This document shows positions 1 to 9,300 of a DNA stretch of 64,000 nt, one piece after another. Origin of the DNA: Spirosoma terrae (lineage in GTDB: Bacteria > Bacteroidota > Bacteroidia > Cytophagales > Spirosomataceae); assembly GCF_010435915.1 (NCBI RefSeq), contig NZ_JAAFZH010000012.1, positions 62,001-126,000 on the forward strand. The letters run 5' to 3'. The position numbers and the translations under genes were made by a program. Positions within the stretch are counted from its first letter, which is position 1, and every line of letters starts with the position of its first letter. The notes under the pieces are model-generated. The model was given only the letters and a program-made list of their open reading frames with translations. It was not told the origin of the DNA and made no database searches.

Positions 1-106
1 CATCTGCATAAATGCGTTTCATCTCTTTAAGACGCTTGCTAGGATCGCGTTCACTCCATACTTGTAGCAGGCTATCTTCTAATAAGGGCACTAGCTTATC
101 GTTCAT
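1..106 (-). CDS. NTF2-like/SnoaL-like family protein, N-terminal fragment
   Basis: An open frame reads off the left edge of the window from an ATG at 104-106, giving 35 residues that begin MNDKLVPLLEDSLLQVWSER. The pattern of a short amphipathic start, then W-x-E-R-D and a predicted helix leading to I-Y-A-D, is what I know from small NTF2-fold (nuclear transport factor 2, SnoaL-like) proteins of Bacteroidota. These often act as ligand-binding or cyclase-like domains. Only the first helix is visible, so the fold assignment is inference and the reaction cannot be stated. The gene runs on the minus strand like its neighbour at 453-3413, but 346 bases and a strong hairpin separate them, so they are probably not co-transcribed. 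Confidence 0.55.
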   Translation of the reverse strand, partial: MNDKLVPLLEDSLLQVWSERDPSKRLKEMKRIYAD

Positions 107-390
107 TTTTCTTTTTTCGGTCTGTGTAATAAACCTACTAGAGGAATTGGGCAAAAACAAACTATAGGCTTCCCTTTGTGCATAGCCTCCCTATTCCAGC
201 GCAAATCGTTCTTTGGGAATGTGCGTAATATGCGGCTACGTTCCTCTGCCTGCCGGGGCCGAGCCTTTACCCGCCCGGATAAGCAGCTCATCAACCTGTT
301 TCCAATGCAAACCATCCGGCAATTAAGCCGGGTTGATCGATGAACCAGCGTAGTAAGTACTACCGGGACGAGTATCCCCAATTAGCCACT
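107..390. other. Intergenic stretch without a recognisable gene
   Basis: This stretch between the NTF2-like fragment and the hairpin at 391-430 holds one minus-strand open frame of 92 codons, but its translation is rich in Arg, Cys and Pro, has no recognisable domain and runs to the start of the neighbouring gene. I see nothing I can name here. A promoter for the leftmost gene presumably lies just above position 106. Confidence 0.4.
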
Positions 391-430
391 AACATGTCTA
401 CGACAGCAGGGATGCTGTCGTAGACATGTT
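391..430. repeat. Perfect 18-bp inverted repeat, copy 1 of a dispersed palindrome family
   Basis: Arms 391-408 and 413-430 are perfectly complementary around a 4-base loop. The right half contains GATGCTGTCGTAGACA, a motif also found at 14631-14646 and, in altered form, at 55039-55054. All three copies lie a few bases beyond the stop codon of a minus-strand gene, here 22 bases below the FAD/Fe-S oxidoreductase. There is no clear run of T after the stem, so this may be a REP-like extragenic palindrome rather than a simple terminator. Confidence 0.7.
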
Positions 431-452
431 AATCATTTAGTACAGCTAAGGG

Positions 453-3413
453 CTAGGCTAGCGCATCGAACAATATTTCGGCCGGGTGTTGCGCCTTGCG
501 GCCTGTCCCGTCCTTGATCTGGTGTCGGCAGCTGGTTCCGGCGGCTGAAATAATGGCGCTTTCGGCTTGTCGAACGGCGGGAAAAAGTACCAGTTCGCCT
601 ATCTGCATCGACAGGTCGTAGTGCTCTTTTTCATAACCAAACGAACCCGCCATCCCACAACAGCCCGACGGAATCAATTGAACCTGATAATTAGTCGGCA
701 GGCTCAGCGCTTTTTTTACCGGCACCATCGACGATAAGGCTTTTTGATGGCAATGTCCATGAATTTTTATCTGGCGTGACTCAGCAGTAAATGAGCTGGC
801 CGTAATACGCTTATGATCGATTTCGCGGGCAATCCACTCTTCAAACAAAAAGACATTTTTTGCAATTCGCTGCGCATCAGCTTTCAGGTCGGCTGGAACC
901 AGATCGGGGTATTCGTCGCGGAAGGTCAGAATGGCGGATGGTTCCAGACCAATCAGTGGCGTATCGTCCGAAATACGATCTTTTAGCAGTGTTACGTTCC
1001 GAATGGCAATCGTCCGGGCATTGTCCACTAATCCTTTCGACAGATACGTACGACCACTTTCTACGTGATCGGGAATCGTAACGGCATAGCCCAGACGCTC
1101 AAGGAGCTGAATCGCTTTCTGACCAACTTCTACGTCGTTATAATTCGTGAACTCATCGCAAAACAGCATCGGACGCTGAACCTGACGGGACGTAGCGGCA
1201 GTCCGTTCTTCTGCCCATTTCCGCAGGGTTGTACCGGCTAGTCCGGGCATAGTCCGGTCGGGGTGAAAACCGACGGCTTTGTTGGCCACACGACGTAGCG
1301 CTTCGGTATTGTATATGGCATTATAGACCCAGGGAGCAATGCTGGCCAACGACATGAGTTTCGTGAAATTACCAACCAGTAATGTCCGGAATGAGGCTCC
1401 AGGATCATTATTATAGGTATTCATAAACTCTGCTTTCATCCGGGTCATATCGACACTCGATGGGCACTCGGCTTTGCAGGCTTTACACGATAAGCACAGG
1501 TCCAGAACTTCTTTCACCGTCTCGTAATCATGGTCGCTGGCTTTCTCCGTACTGCTGTAAAAATGACGGAGTATATTGGCCCGTGCGCGCGTGGTATCTC
1601 TTTCCCGACGCGTGGCCATATAACTGGGGCACATCGTACCGCCCGAAATAGCCGTTTTCCGGCAATCGCCCGAACCCGAGCATTTTTCGGCTAATTCCAG
1701 CAAACCACCATCTTTCGAAAAATCAAACACCGTTTTAGGTTGTGGAATCACTACGTCGGCTTCCGACCGTAACGACTCGTTCATGGGTGGCGTATCGACC
1801 ACTTTGCCCGGATTGAATGTATTGTGCGGGTCCCAAAGTGCCTTAACCTCTTTGCAAAGCTGGTAGTTTTCCGGCCCAAGCATAAAGGCAATACACTCAC
1901 CCCGCAGTCGGCCATCGCCGTGCTCGCCCGATAGCGAACCACCGTAACGTTTTACCAGCTGCGCCGTATCCATCAGCAACGACCGGAATTTGGTACGCCC
2001 CTCCGACGATTTCAGATTAATAAGCGGCAGTACGTGTATTTCACCGGCACCGGCATGAGCCGAATATTCCAGTTTCAGACCATACTTTTCCCAGGCCATG
2101 CGGTCCAGTTCATCGATATAATCGGGCAAATCCTCCACATCAACCGCCGTATCCTCGATCACATTAGCAGGCTTCTCGTCGCCGGGGATATTATACATGA
2201 TGCTCAGTCCGGCCTTACGTAGCGCCCAGGGTTTTTGCGTTTCGGCATCGAACAGAATCGGATAGGCATACCCCAACTCCTGCTTTTTCAGATCGGCTAC
2301 AAATCGTTCGGCTTTTTCGGTAACGCCCGCCACCGTATCGTCAAAAAATTCAACCATCAGAATCGCTTTGGGGTCGCCCTCCACGAATGTCCGGTTTTTG
2401 GCTTGTTCGATGTTGGTTTTCGTAAGCTGTAAGATATAATCATCGACTAATTCCGATGCAAAACAATTATGCGCCAGCGCCACCAGATTGGCCTGCAGCG
2501 ACTGTCGAATGGTTACGAAATGAGCGCATACCAGGGCTGTTTCCCTGGGCGGCAACGGCAATACGTTCAGTTTGGCTTCGGTAATAAAGCAGAGCGTCCC
2601 CTCTGAACCCGCAATGAGACGAGAGAAATTGAAGCCCTTCTCCCCGCCCACGGGGAAAGAAAAAAAGTCAACTAACGCATCCAGCGCATAGCCGGTGTTC
2701 CGTCGCTTTACGGTTGGTTTAGGAAAGCCATCGTGGATGTTTTTCTGGATAGAAGGCGTCGACAGCCAGTCACGAAATTGTACGTAGAGCTTTTGTTCCA
2801 ATGGACTCACTACGTTCTCGCCCCGGCATTTGGCGTCGAACTGTTCCGGCGTCAGTGACCCGAATGTTACTTCGGCCCCGTCGCTCAATAGAGCCCGTAC
2901 TTCCAGCAGATGATCGCGGGTTGTTCCCCAGACAATGGAATGCAGCCCGCAGGAATTGTTCCCGATCATACCACCAATCATGGCCCGACTGGCGGTGGAG
3001 GTTTCTGGGCCAAACAGAAATCCGTATGGTCTTAGATGCGCGTTCAGATCGTCGCGGATTACGCCCGGTTGAACGCGTACCCAGTGTTCATCGGTATTTA
3101 CATCCAGTATCTGCCCAAAATATTTCGATATATCAACGACGATGCCGCTCCCCACAACCTGCCCCGCCAGTGATGTACCGGCCGCGCGTGGAATCAACCC
3201 GACTCCATGCTGCTGCGCGAACCGAAGTAATAGCTTAATATCGGCGACGGATCGGGGTAATGCTACGGCAATGGGCATTTCCTGATATACAGACGCATCG
3301 GTAGCATACAGCACTCGCTGGGCCGTATGTTCGGGCGACTCATCGAAATACAAATCACCTTTAAAGGAAGGAAGCAGATTAGCGAAGGGTAGTTTTTGGG
3401 ATAAACGAAACAT
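453..3413 (-). CDS. FAD-linked oxidase fused to 4Fe-4S and CCG domains (YdiJ/GlcD-type dehydrogenase)
   Basis: A 986-residue flavoprotein fused to an iron-sulfur reductase. Residues about 40-190 form the FAD-binding PCMH domain (the PRAAGTSLAGQ and NNSCGLHS segments are typical), and about 290-540 the FAD-oxidase C-terminal domain with the HAGAGEIH and SGEHGDG motifs. Two 4Fe-4S cysteine sets follow near 578-596 and 636-650 (CLSCKACKAEC). A CCG cysteine-rich domain ends the protein, with GHCHQKAL and SGCCGMAGSFG. Length and order match the YdiJ/Dld family, which oxidises D-2-hydroxy acids (D-lactate, glycolate or D-2-hydroxyglutarate) and passes electrons to the respiratory chain. The substrate cannot be read from sequence. 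It has no signal peptide and is probably peripheral to the inner membrane. A DUF1648 gene ends 24 bases upstream on the same strand. Confidence 0.93.
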   Translation of the reverse strand: MFRLSQKLPFANLLPSFKGDLYFDESPEHTAQRVLYATDASVYQEMPIAVALPRSVADIKLLLRFAQQHGVGLIPRAAGTSLAGQVVGSGIVVDISKYFGQILDVNTDEHWVRVQPGVIRDDLNAHLRPYGFLFGPETSTASRAMIGGMIGNNSCGLHSIVWGTTRDHLLEVRALLSDGAEVTFGSLTPEQFDAKCRGENVVSPLEQKLYVQFRDWLSTPSIQKNIHDGFPKPTVKRRNTGYALDALVDFFSFPVGGEKGFNFSRLIAGSEGTLCFITEAKLNVLPLPPRETALVCAHFVTIRQSLQANLVALAHNCFASELVDDYILQLTKTNIEQAKNRTFVEGDPKAILMVEFFDDTVAGVTEKAERFVADLKKQELGYAYPILFDAETQKPWALRKAGLSIMYNIPGDEKPANVIEDTAVDVEDLPDYIDELDRMAWEKYGLKLEYSAHAGAGEIHVLPLINLKSSEGRTKFRSLLMDTAQLVKRYGGSLSGEHGDGRLRGECIAFMLGPENYQLCKEVKALWDPHNTFNPGKVVDTPPMNESLRSEADVVIPQPKTVFDFSKDGGLLELAEKCSGSGDCRKTAISGGTMCPSYMATRRERDTTRARANILRHFYSSTEKASDHDYETVKEVLDLCLSCKACKAECPSSVDMTRMKAEFMNTYNNDPGASFRTLLVGNFTKLMSLASIAPWVYNAIYNTEALRRVANKAVGFHPDRTMPGLAGTTLRKWAEERTAATSRQVQRPMLFCDEFTNYNDVEVGQKAIQLLERLGYAVTIPDHVESGRTYLSKGLVDNARTIAIRNVTLLKDRISDDTPLIGLEPSAILTFRDEYPDLVPADLKADAQRIAKNVFLFEEWIAREIDHKRITASSFTAESRQIKIHGHCHQKALSSMVPVKKALSLPTNYQVQLIPSGCCGMAGSFGYEKEHYDLSMQIGELVLFPAVRQAESAIISAAGTSCRHQIKDGTGRKAQHPAEILFDALA

Positions 3414-3437
3414 AAGTCAACAAGGTAACGAAACGAT

Positions 3438-3917
3438 TTAGCGACTTACCGACAACCGGTAGGCTCGAACTAAACCGATGAACGTACTGATAAAGATTAG
3501 GGCTATAAACAGAAAGGATGGCCAGGGAAAAATCTGTTGTTTGTGATAAAGACTGATCCAGATGATCTGCCCGATAATACACAGGAACAAGGCAGCAACA
3601 ATCACGCGAATGGTTGCCAGCAGCTGGTCGATATTCCGACGCTGTTTTGCTACGTTGTCGGGCGTACGCGGCCCCGGAAAATTCATCAGTTCGGTAGGCA
3701 CGCTCTTTATAATCCAAAGTAATCCAACCAAGGCAAGATCCACAAAAGCAAGTACCAGCAGCGTTGAGGGACTACCCCATCGATTGGCTTCACCACTTCC
3801 GTTAAAATGAATGGGAATTGGCCCCGACAAACGCATGACACCCATAACAGCCAACCCAACTTCCAACAACAGCAGGAAGCCAGTTATCCAGTTCGCGTTA
3901 CGTTCGTAGGTACTCAT
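3438..3917 (-). CDS. DUF1648 domain membrane protein
   Basis: A 159-residue integral membrane protein with four predicted helices (about residues 10-30, 52-72, 100-122 and 130-150). The loop after the first helix reads IPIHFNGSGEANRWGS, the DUF1648 signature in which a conserved His and an Asn/Gly stretch face the outside. Family members occur alone or at the start of SdpI-like immunity proteins, but their function is mostly unknown. It lies 24 bases upstream of the FAD/Fe-S oxidoreductase on the same strand and may share its transcript. I see no evidence that the two work together. Confidence 0.8.
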   Translation of the reverse strand: MSTYERNANWITGFLLLLEVGLAVMGVMRLSGPIPIHFNGSGEANRWGSPSTLLVLAFVDLALVGLLWIIKSVPTELMNFPGPRTPDNVAKQRRNIDQLLATIRVIVAALFLCIIGQIIWISLYHKQQIFPWPSFLFIALIFISTFIGLVRAYRLSVSR

Positions 3918-4016
3918 AATGGCAGCTACCAGAAGAAAGAGTAAAGATACAAAAACCTACGGGCGTTTGTGGAAATAGATTGTCTGGGCTATCAATAGGT
4001 TAAAGAAGATAGGCCA

Positions 4017-4457
4017 ATGAAAAGACGACGCTACGTTGCTGTACGCCCGGATTTTACTCCGTTTGTTAATCTAGCGTTACTACTGATCGTATTTTTTGTG
4101 TGGCATGAACTGGCCAGAAAGCCTGTTGTTTTCGGCGGAGTTTTAACATCCGTCTGTCGAAAAGGTATTGAGCCAGATCATTCCGACTATGTACTGGCAA
4201 TAGTACTGATAAACAAAGACTCCCTTCAGCTTTGCCATTTCCCCACCGGCTCCAGTTGCCGGGCCAATTTTGTAACAGCTCATCGACATTCTAGCACGTT
4301 AAGGAAAGCCTTATACCGATACCGTCGAGACGCGATGACGCCGGGGAAATTAGCCATTGTTATACGTCCAAAATCCAAGTCAACCGTGGGGTCATTCGTT
4401 GGTGTACTAAATGAGTTAAGAACTGCCGGAAACCTTCCTTATTTGGTGGATCTTTAG
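4017..4457 (+). CDS. ExbD/TolR-like protein, stand-alone
   Basis: A 146-residue protein with a short basic cytoplasmic tail, one transmembrane helix at about residues 17-33 (the PFVNLALLLIVFF stretch replaces the usual DxTPLxD motif) and a periplasmic domain ending in a VGVLNELRTAG helix, the pattern of ExbD/TolR. ExbD normally works with ExbB to power TonB-dependent transport with the proton gradient. Two things are odd. The aspartate on the helix that carries protons is replaced by Asn or absent, and no exbB or tonB gene is near. Bacteroidota have several such isolated ExbD-like genes of unknown function. It is divergent from the DUF1648 gene and convergent with the DUF4097 gene, sharing a terminator with the latter. 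Confidence 0.72.
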   Translation: MKRRRYVAVRPDFTPFVNLALLLIVFFVWHELARKPVVFGGVLTSVCRKGIEPDHSDYVLAIVLINKDSLQLCHFPTGSSCRANFVTAHRHSSTLRKALYRYRRDAMTPGKLAIVIRPKSKSTVGSFVGVLNELRTAGNLPYLVDL

Positions 4458-4470
4458 ATCGACAAAACGT

Positions 4471-4510
4471 AAACAGAAAGCCCCCGACATGTGCCAGGGG
4501 CTTTCTGTTT
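4471..4510. terminator. Bidirectional intrinsic terminator
   Basis: The 14-base arms 4471-4484 (AAACAGAAAGCCCC) and 4497-4510 are perfectly complementary. Each outer edge carries a short A or T run, so the hairpin can end both the ExbD-like gene on the plus strand and the DUF4097 gene on the minus strand, which converge here. Confidence 0.85.
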
Positions 4511-4532
4511 ACAGAGGCTATGATACTATAAA

Positions 4533-5579
4533 CTACCGGCTGATCGAGACGCTGCCGCTGTTGGCGGAGATACGAACATCGACACCACCGCCATTCAGTT
4601 TGCCACGAACGCGATCTTTTTCAATGCTACCATCAAATTTGGCTAATCCGTCGGGCAGATTCACCCGATTGCCGCTAACGTTCAGATCCATGCCTTTGTC
4701 GAGAGGCATTCTTACCCGGATTCCGCCCGCGCTGGTATTCAAACGAACGTACTGCCCCAGCTTAACGATCTCAACCTCAACGCTTCCGGCGCTGGTGCTG
4801 GCATCCACGCTACCAGCTACGTTAGCCAGCCGTACCGAACCACCCGATGTTCCCGCCTTAATATCAGCTTCGATATTCGATCCATTTACGCTGCCGCCAC
4901 TGGTTTGGGCATCAACACTCCCTTTCAGATCGGTCAACCGAATGCTACCACCCGATGTATGCAGCCGCATGGTACCACTCGACTCTTTGGCTTCGATGGA
5001 GCCACCAGAGGTTTGCAGATCAATATCTTTATGGCAACGATCCATATGAATGGAGCCGCCCGAGGTTTGGCCGTTGATGTTACCATCGATATCGCTCAGA
5101 TGCAGGCTGCCACCGCTGGTACGGAATTTCTGCGTACCGGAAAGAGAAGCCATTCGGATGCTACCACCCGAAGTCCGCAAATCGGTCGATACGTTACGTG
5201 GCGTATAGAATTTGAAAGCGATACTCAGCCCACGTTTCCAGTCGTTGTTACTTTTACGCTTGGCAGTCGCCACAATCGTACCGCCCTCCTGGGTGATGCT
5301 GATATCATAATCCTTCAGACGATCTTCAATCTCATCCTTGTCGAGTTTGTCGTTCCAGTTATTGGCCCGAACATACATCTCTACTTTGGCATTCATATCC
5401 GTACCGCCTTCAATGGTAAGGCTACCGCCCGACGTTTCGGCCCGCACGGCATTAATTTTCCCGGAGAAGGTTTTGGTTTGATAAGGCGTATCGCGATCAT
5501 CGTTCCGATTGTCGGCCAGTGAGGTGAATGCTAACGTACTGGCACTTAAAAGAGTTAGTAGAAACTGATTCCGTTTCAT
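4533..5579 (-). CDS. Secreted DUF4097 beta-strand repeat protein
   Basis: A 348-residue protein with a signal peptide (MKRNQFLLTLLSASTLAFTSLA) followed by a repetitive beta domain. From about residue 45 to the end it carries at least ten copies of a T/A-S-(G/A)-G-S-(I/L/V) turn spaced about 18-20 residues apart, which predicts a right-handed parallel beta-helix of the DUF4097/DUF2807 adhesin-like type. These proteins are exported and often occur next to anti-sigma factors or envelope-stress regulators, but no biochemical role is established. The gene stands alone and ends at a shared terminator. Upstream it has a very good sigma-54 -24/-12 element (5676-5691) and a paired dyad (5747-5783). 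The same arrangement precedes the PadR/permease units at 32877, 41560, 52649 and 59974, so it is probably part of the same regulon. Confidence 0.88.
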   Translation of the reverse strand: MKRNQFLLTLLSASTLAFTSLADNRNDDRDTPYQTKTFSGKINAVRAETSGGSLTIEGGTDMNAKVEMYVRANNWNDKLDKDEIEDRLKDYDISITQEGGTIVATAKRKSNNDWKRGLSIAFKFYTPRNVSTDLRTSGGSIRMASLSGTQKFRTSGGSLHLSDIDGNINGQTSGGSIHMDRCHKDIDLQTSGGSIEAKESSGTMRLHTSGGSIRLTDLKGSVDAQTSGGSVNGSNIEADIKAGTSGGSVRLANVAGSVDASTSAGSVEVEIVKLGQYVRLNTSAGGIRVRMPLDKGMDLNVSGNRVNLPDGLAKFDGSIEKDRVRGKLNGGGVDVRISANSGSVSISR

Positions 5580-5675
5580 GTGGTTTCGTTTTGTTTATAG
5601 CCTAAAGATGTTGTCCTGTTCAAGAAGGTTGCATACGCCTAACCATTTTTGTCGGCCATACACTACGCTCAGTGA

Positions 5676-5691
5676 TGCAAGCCTTGTGCCA
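5676..5691 (-). promoter_or_regulatory. Sigma-54 -24/-12 promoter element for the DUF4097 gene
   Basis: On the minus strand this reads TGGCACAAGGCTTGCA, a full match to the sigma-54 consensus (TGGCAC, five bases, TTGCA) with the GG and GC doublets ten bases apart. It lies 97 bases above the DUF4097 start codon and 56 bases downstream of a paired dyad that looks like an activator site. Confidence 0.8.
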
Positions 5692-5720
5692 TTCAAAATA
5701 ACTAACTCATAAACAAGTCT

Positions 5721-5975
5721 TTAACAATAAATACAACGAATCAATCTGTCCGATGATGGACAAATTTTGTTCGATCCTGGACAGATGGCTTTTCTGCCAA
5801 CGTAGCGTATTTCGCCTGCGTGTATGCTAAGTTCGCCAGTCCCCAATAATAAGTACTTATCACTTACCTTTTCAATCGCTTTTTGTTCTTCCAAGCAACC
5901 ATGACTATCAGATATGACACTAATGCATAGAACAATAGCTAACAACCAGCATAAACCCCCGTGCTGATAAAGCAC
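5721..5975 (-). CDS. Possible small secreted Cys-rich protein (84 aa), doubtful
   Basis: An 84-codon frame with a hydrophobic N-terminal segment at about residues 8-22 and five cysteines in the second half, including a C-terminal CIYC. It could be a small exported protein. Against it: no recognisable family, the paired regulatory dyad at 5747-5783 falls within its last codons, and the base composition is that of the AT-rich intergenic region. I keep it only as a candidate. Confidence 0.25.
   Translation of the reverse strand: MLYQHGGLCWLLAIVLCISVISDSHGCLEEQKAIEKVSDKYLLLGTGELSIHAGEIRYVGRKAICPGSNKICPSSDRLIRCIYC
5747..5783. promoter_or_regulatory. Paired dyad (activator site) upstream of the DUF4097 gene
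   Basis: Site 1 (5747-5762) is TGTCC-N6-GGACA and site 2 (5768-5783) is TGTTC-N6-GGACA. Their starts are 21 bp apart, two helical turns, as expected for a dimer pair on one DNA face. The same pair occurs before three PadR genes, and a related site precedes the permease at 59974. With the sigma-54 element 56 bases below it, this is best read as the upstream activating sequence of an NtrC-type enhancer-binding protein. Confidence 0.72.
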
Positions 5976-6349
5976 TAAAAATCAACTATTTTAAACGAAG
6001 AATCAGCAATCTCGGCTAAGACTACCACTAGAATTATATTTTAAATATTATAACTTTTAATATAATAATATTCTAATTTTAATATTTTTGTAGCATTATA
6101 TATTGACTTTAGATATTTTTCAGCATTATATTTGGATTAATATCATTCACATCTATACAAGCTATTCCGTACGCTCAAACAGATTCAGTTAAATTTCCTG
6201 TATCAAGCTATAGTTATTAAGTACTAATACTCAATCAATTTTCATACTCCCTGCTGGCAGGTATTTGTGCTTGCAAGCCGCTGATTTCGTTCATGCTTAT
6301 CAGCCTGTAATCAATTATCCTTTTTAAAACCAACCTAATACGTAGTGAG
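5976..6349. promoter_or_regulatory. AT-rich leader and promoter region of susC
   Basis: This 374-base stretch is very AT-rich between about 6040 and 6150. It holds a candidate Bacteroidota -7 box, TATTTTTG at 6083-6090 (consensus TAnnTTTG), though I cannot place a convincing -33 TTG above it. The segment GCATTATAT is repeated at 6093 and 6123. If this box is used, the susC transcript has a leader of about 250 bases. No gene is visible here. Confidence 0.35.
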
Positions 6350-9300
6350 ATGCGAAACAGAAGTTTACTAGTAATGCTGTTTTTCTCCCTGTATGTACCA
6401 GTCCAGTTGATGGCTCAAAATCGGGTCATCAAAGGGATTGTTACCTCGGGAGATGATAATTCGCCAACCCCTGGCGTCAACGTTGTTGTTAAAGGGACAA
6501 TTATCGGCGTAGCCACGAATGTGGAAGGAGCCTATTCTATTTCAGTACCTGAAAATCAGGCCAAAAACGGCACGTTGATTTTTTCCTTCATCGGCATGAA
6601 AAGCACGGAGGTTCCTATTGGCAATCAAACCTCTATATCCGTTAAACTGCAACATGACGCTACGTCGCTGGACGAGGTCATTGTCAGCGCGTTAGGATTC
6701 AAAGAAAACGCCGATAAACTCGGCTCAACAGCTTCCAAGATTGAAGCCAAAGACATTGTTCGCTCGGGCGAAACGGGTGTCATTAATGGTATGTCGGGAA
6801 AAGCCGCTGGCGTACAGATCAGCAAATCGGCTGGCGACCCAGGTTCGGGCTCCTACATTCAGATTCGGGGCCAGAATACGATCACAGGCTCGACCCAACC
6901 ACTGGTTATTGTGGATGGTATTCCAATCAGTAACTCAACCCTGGGCGATGGGGCTGCGGGCGTAACGCAGCAGTCGCGCCTGAACGATATCAATCCCGAC
7001 GATATTGCTTCGATGCAGATTCTCAAAGGAGCTTCAGCAGCCGCTCTGTGGGGATCGCGGGCGGCCAACGGTGTCATTGTCATTACGACCAAAAAAGGAG
7101 CCAATAGTGATAAAGTCAACATTTCATATAGCTCTACAGTATCGTTCGACCGGCCCAATTTGCTCCACCCGCTACAGAGTAACTACGGCCAGGGGGCAGG
7201 CGGTGTGTATAGTCCAACCAGCCAAAACTCCTGGGGCGACAAAATTGCCAACCGGGCCGGTGGCGAGGATGTTCTCAATATGAATGGTGCCCGTTTTGAG
7301 TCCTATACGGGCAAAATATACTATCCGATCATTACCAAAAACTCACAGGAGACCTATAACAAGATTCGGGAAGACATCGTATTTCGCACCGGTACGTACA
7401 TCGATAACAACCTGGCCATCAGCGGTGGTAACGAAAAAGGAAATTTCTATCTGAGCGTGGGCGACCTTCGTCAGAAAGGTATTATCAACGGCCAGAGTGA
7501 TTACAACCGAACCACTATCCGCTTCAACTCCGAACGTCGGTTCAACGACATCATCAAAGCCAGCACAAACGCTACGTATGCCCGCACTACGTCGAATCGA
7601 ATTCAGCGTAGTAACAGCGTAAACGGTCTGTATATCGGCTACTTACGTACATCGCCCGACTTCGACAGCCGCGATTATAAAGGAAACTATTTTGCTTCGC
7701 CAACGGCCAGCGCCATTCCGAACCGCCAGCGTTCGTACCGGAACTACCTAGGTGCCCTGTCTAACCCGATCTATAACGATCCGCTGTGGGCTATTCGCGA
7801 ATTGACCAACTTTTCGGAAGTGGATCGCTTTATTCTTAGCTCCGAAGTGCTGATTACACCCTCTAAATGGTTCGATATAACGGCGCGGGCAGGTATCGAC
7901 GCGAACACCGACCACCGAATCACGAATTACCCGGTCAACTCAGCCGTTAACAGTGGTTTGGGGTCTTTTGAGGAGAATATCTACAAAGAATCGGAAATGA
8001 ACGGCGATATTATTGGCCGCGTATTCAAAGATTTCGGGAAGAATATCACCACTACGCTGATTGCGGGTTTTAACATCAACGATCGCAAATATCTCAATCT
8101 GGGCGGAACGATGAATACGTTCATTATCCCGGACGCTCCGGCCAACTTTGGCAACTCGCTGACATCGAACGATGCCCCATACCGCACGACAACGCACCGC
8201 CGGATGGCGCGTATGTACTCAACCCTGAACGTTGGCTTTTACAATCAGCTTTTTGTGAATGCATCCGTAGCGGGCGAATCGGGGTCAACGTTCGGTAGCC
8301 AGACCAAATCGACCTTTTATTACCCTTCAGCCGATATTGCCTGGCAGTTTACCCAGCTAGGCGCGTTACGTGATAACAGTATTCTTTCTTTCGGTAAACT
8401 GCGGGCTTCCTACGGCGTTGTAGGCGTACAGCCAGACGCGTATCGTAACGCGACAACCTACGTAACAGCTTCGTTCAGCAGTTGGGCCAATCCATTAAGT
8501 GGTTCGGGCTATGGCAATGGCGCTTATGTACGTAGCAGTCGCCAGGGCGATCCGTTTCTACGCCCCGAACGAAAAACGGAATGGGAACTGGGAACCGACC
8601 TTCGCTTTTTCAATAATCGCCTGACCGCGGGATTCACCTATTATCAGAATGAAATCAAGGATCTGTTGCTCGATGTGGCAGCAGCCGGGTCAACGGGTTT
8701 CACGTCGAAATATACCAATGCCGGTTCGATGACTAACAAAGGCTGGGAACTCGACCTGAACTATAACATCCTGAGCAAAAGCGCCTTCAACTGGAACGTA
8801 TTTGGCAACCTGAGCCGTAACATCAACCGCGTAACGAATCTGGCCGGAACCGATATCATTACGTTGGGCGGCTTCAGCACAACAGCCAGCACCGTTGCAA
8901 AAGTAGGCTATGCCATGTCTTCTCTGTATGGTGGCACCTATTTGCGCACCGAATCAGGCGCCCTCCAACTGGATGCAAATGGGTTTCCACAGGTGGCATC
9001 GCAGTTTGGCGTAATCGGCGACCCCAATCCTGACTATCGGGGTGGTTTCGGTACGAACTTATCCTACAAAAAACTATCGCTGAACATCTTGTTTGAAACC
9101 TTCCAGGGGGGCGATTTCTATAACGGCACAAGAGGGGTACTCTACAATTTCGGAACCCACGCTGACGTAGGTAATGAAGTAACGCTGACCCAGGATTTAA
9201 AACGATACGGCGGTACGATTGTCCCTGCCGGGAGTACAGTTCGTGGTAATATTCATGACTTTGGCGCCGGTCCGGTGCTACTCGATGAGCGCTATTACAC

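Noticed and set aside
103-381. A 92-codon minus-strand frame left of the oxidoreductase
   Set aside because: Its translation is rich in Arg and Cys with no domain and it overlaps the first bases of the NTF2-like gene; probably chance.
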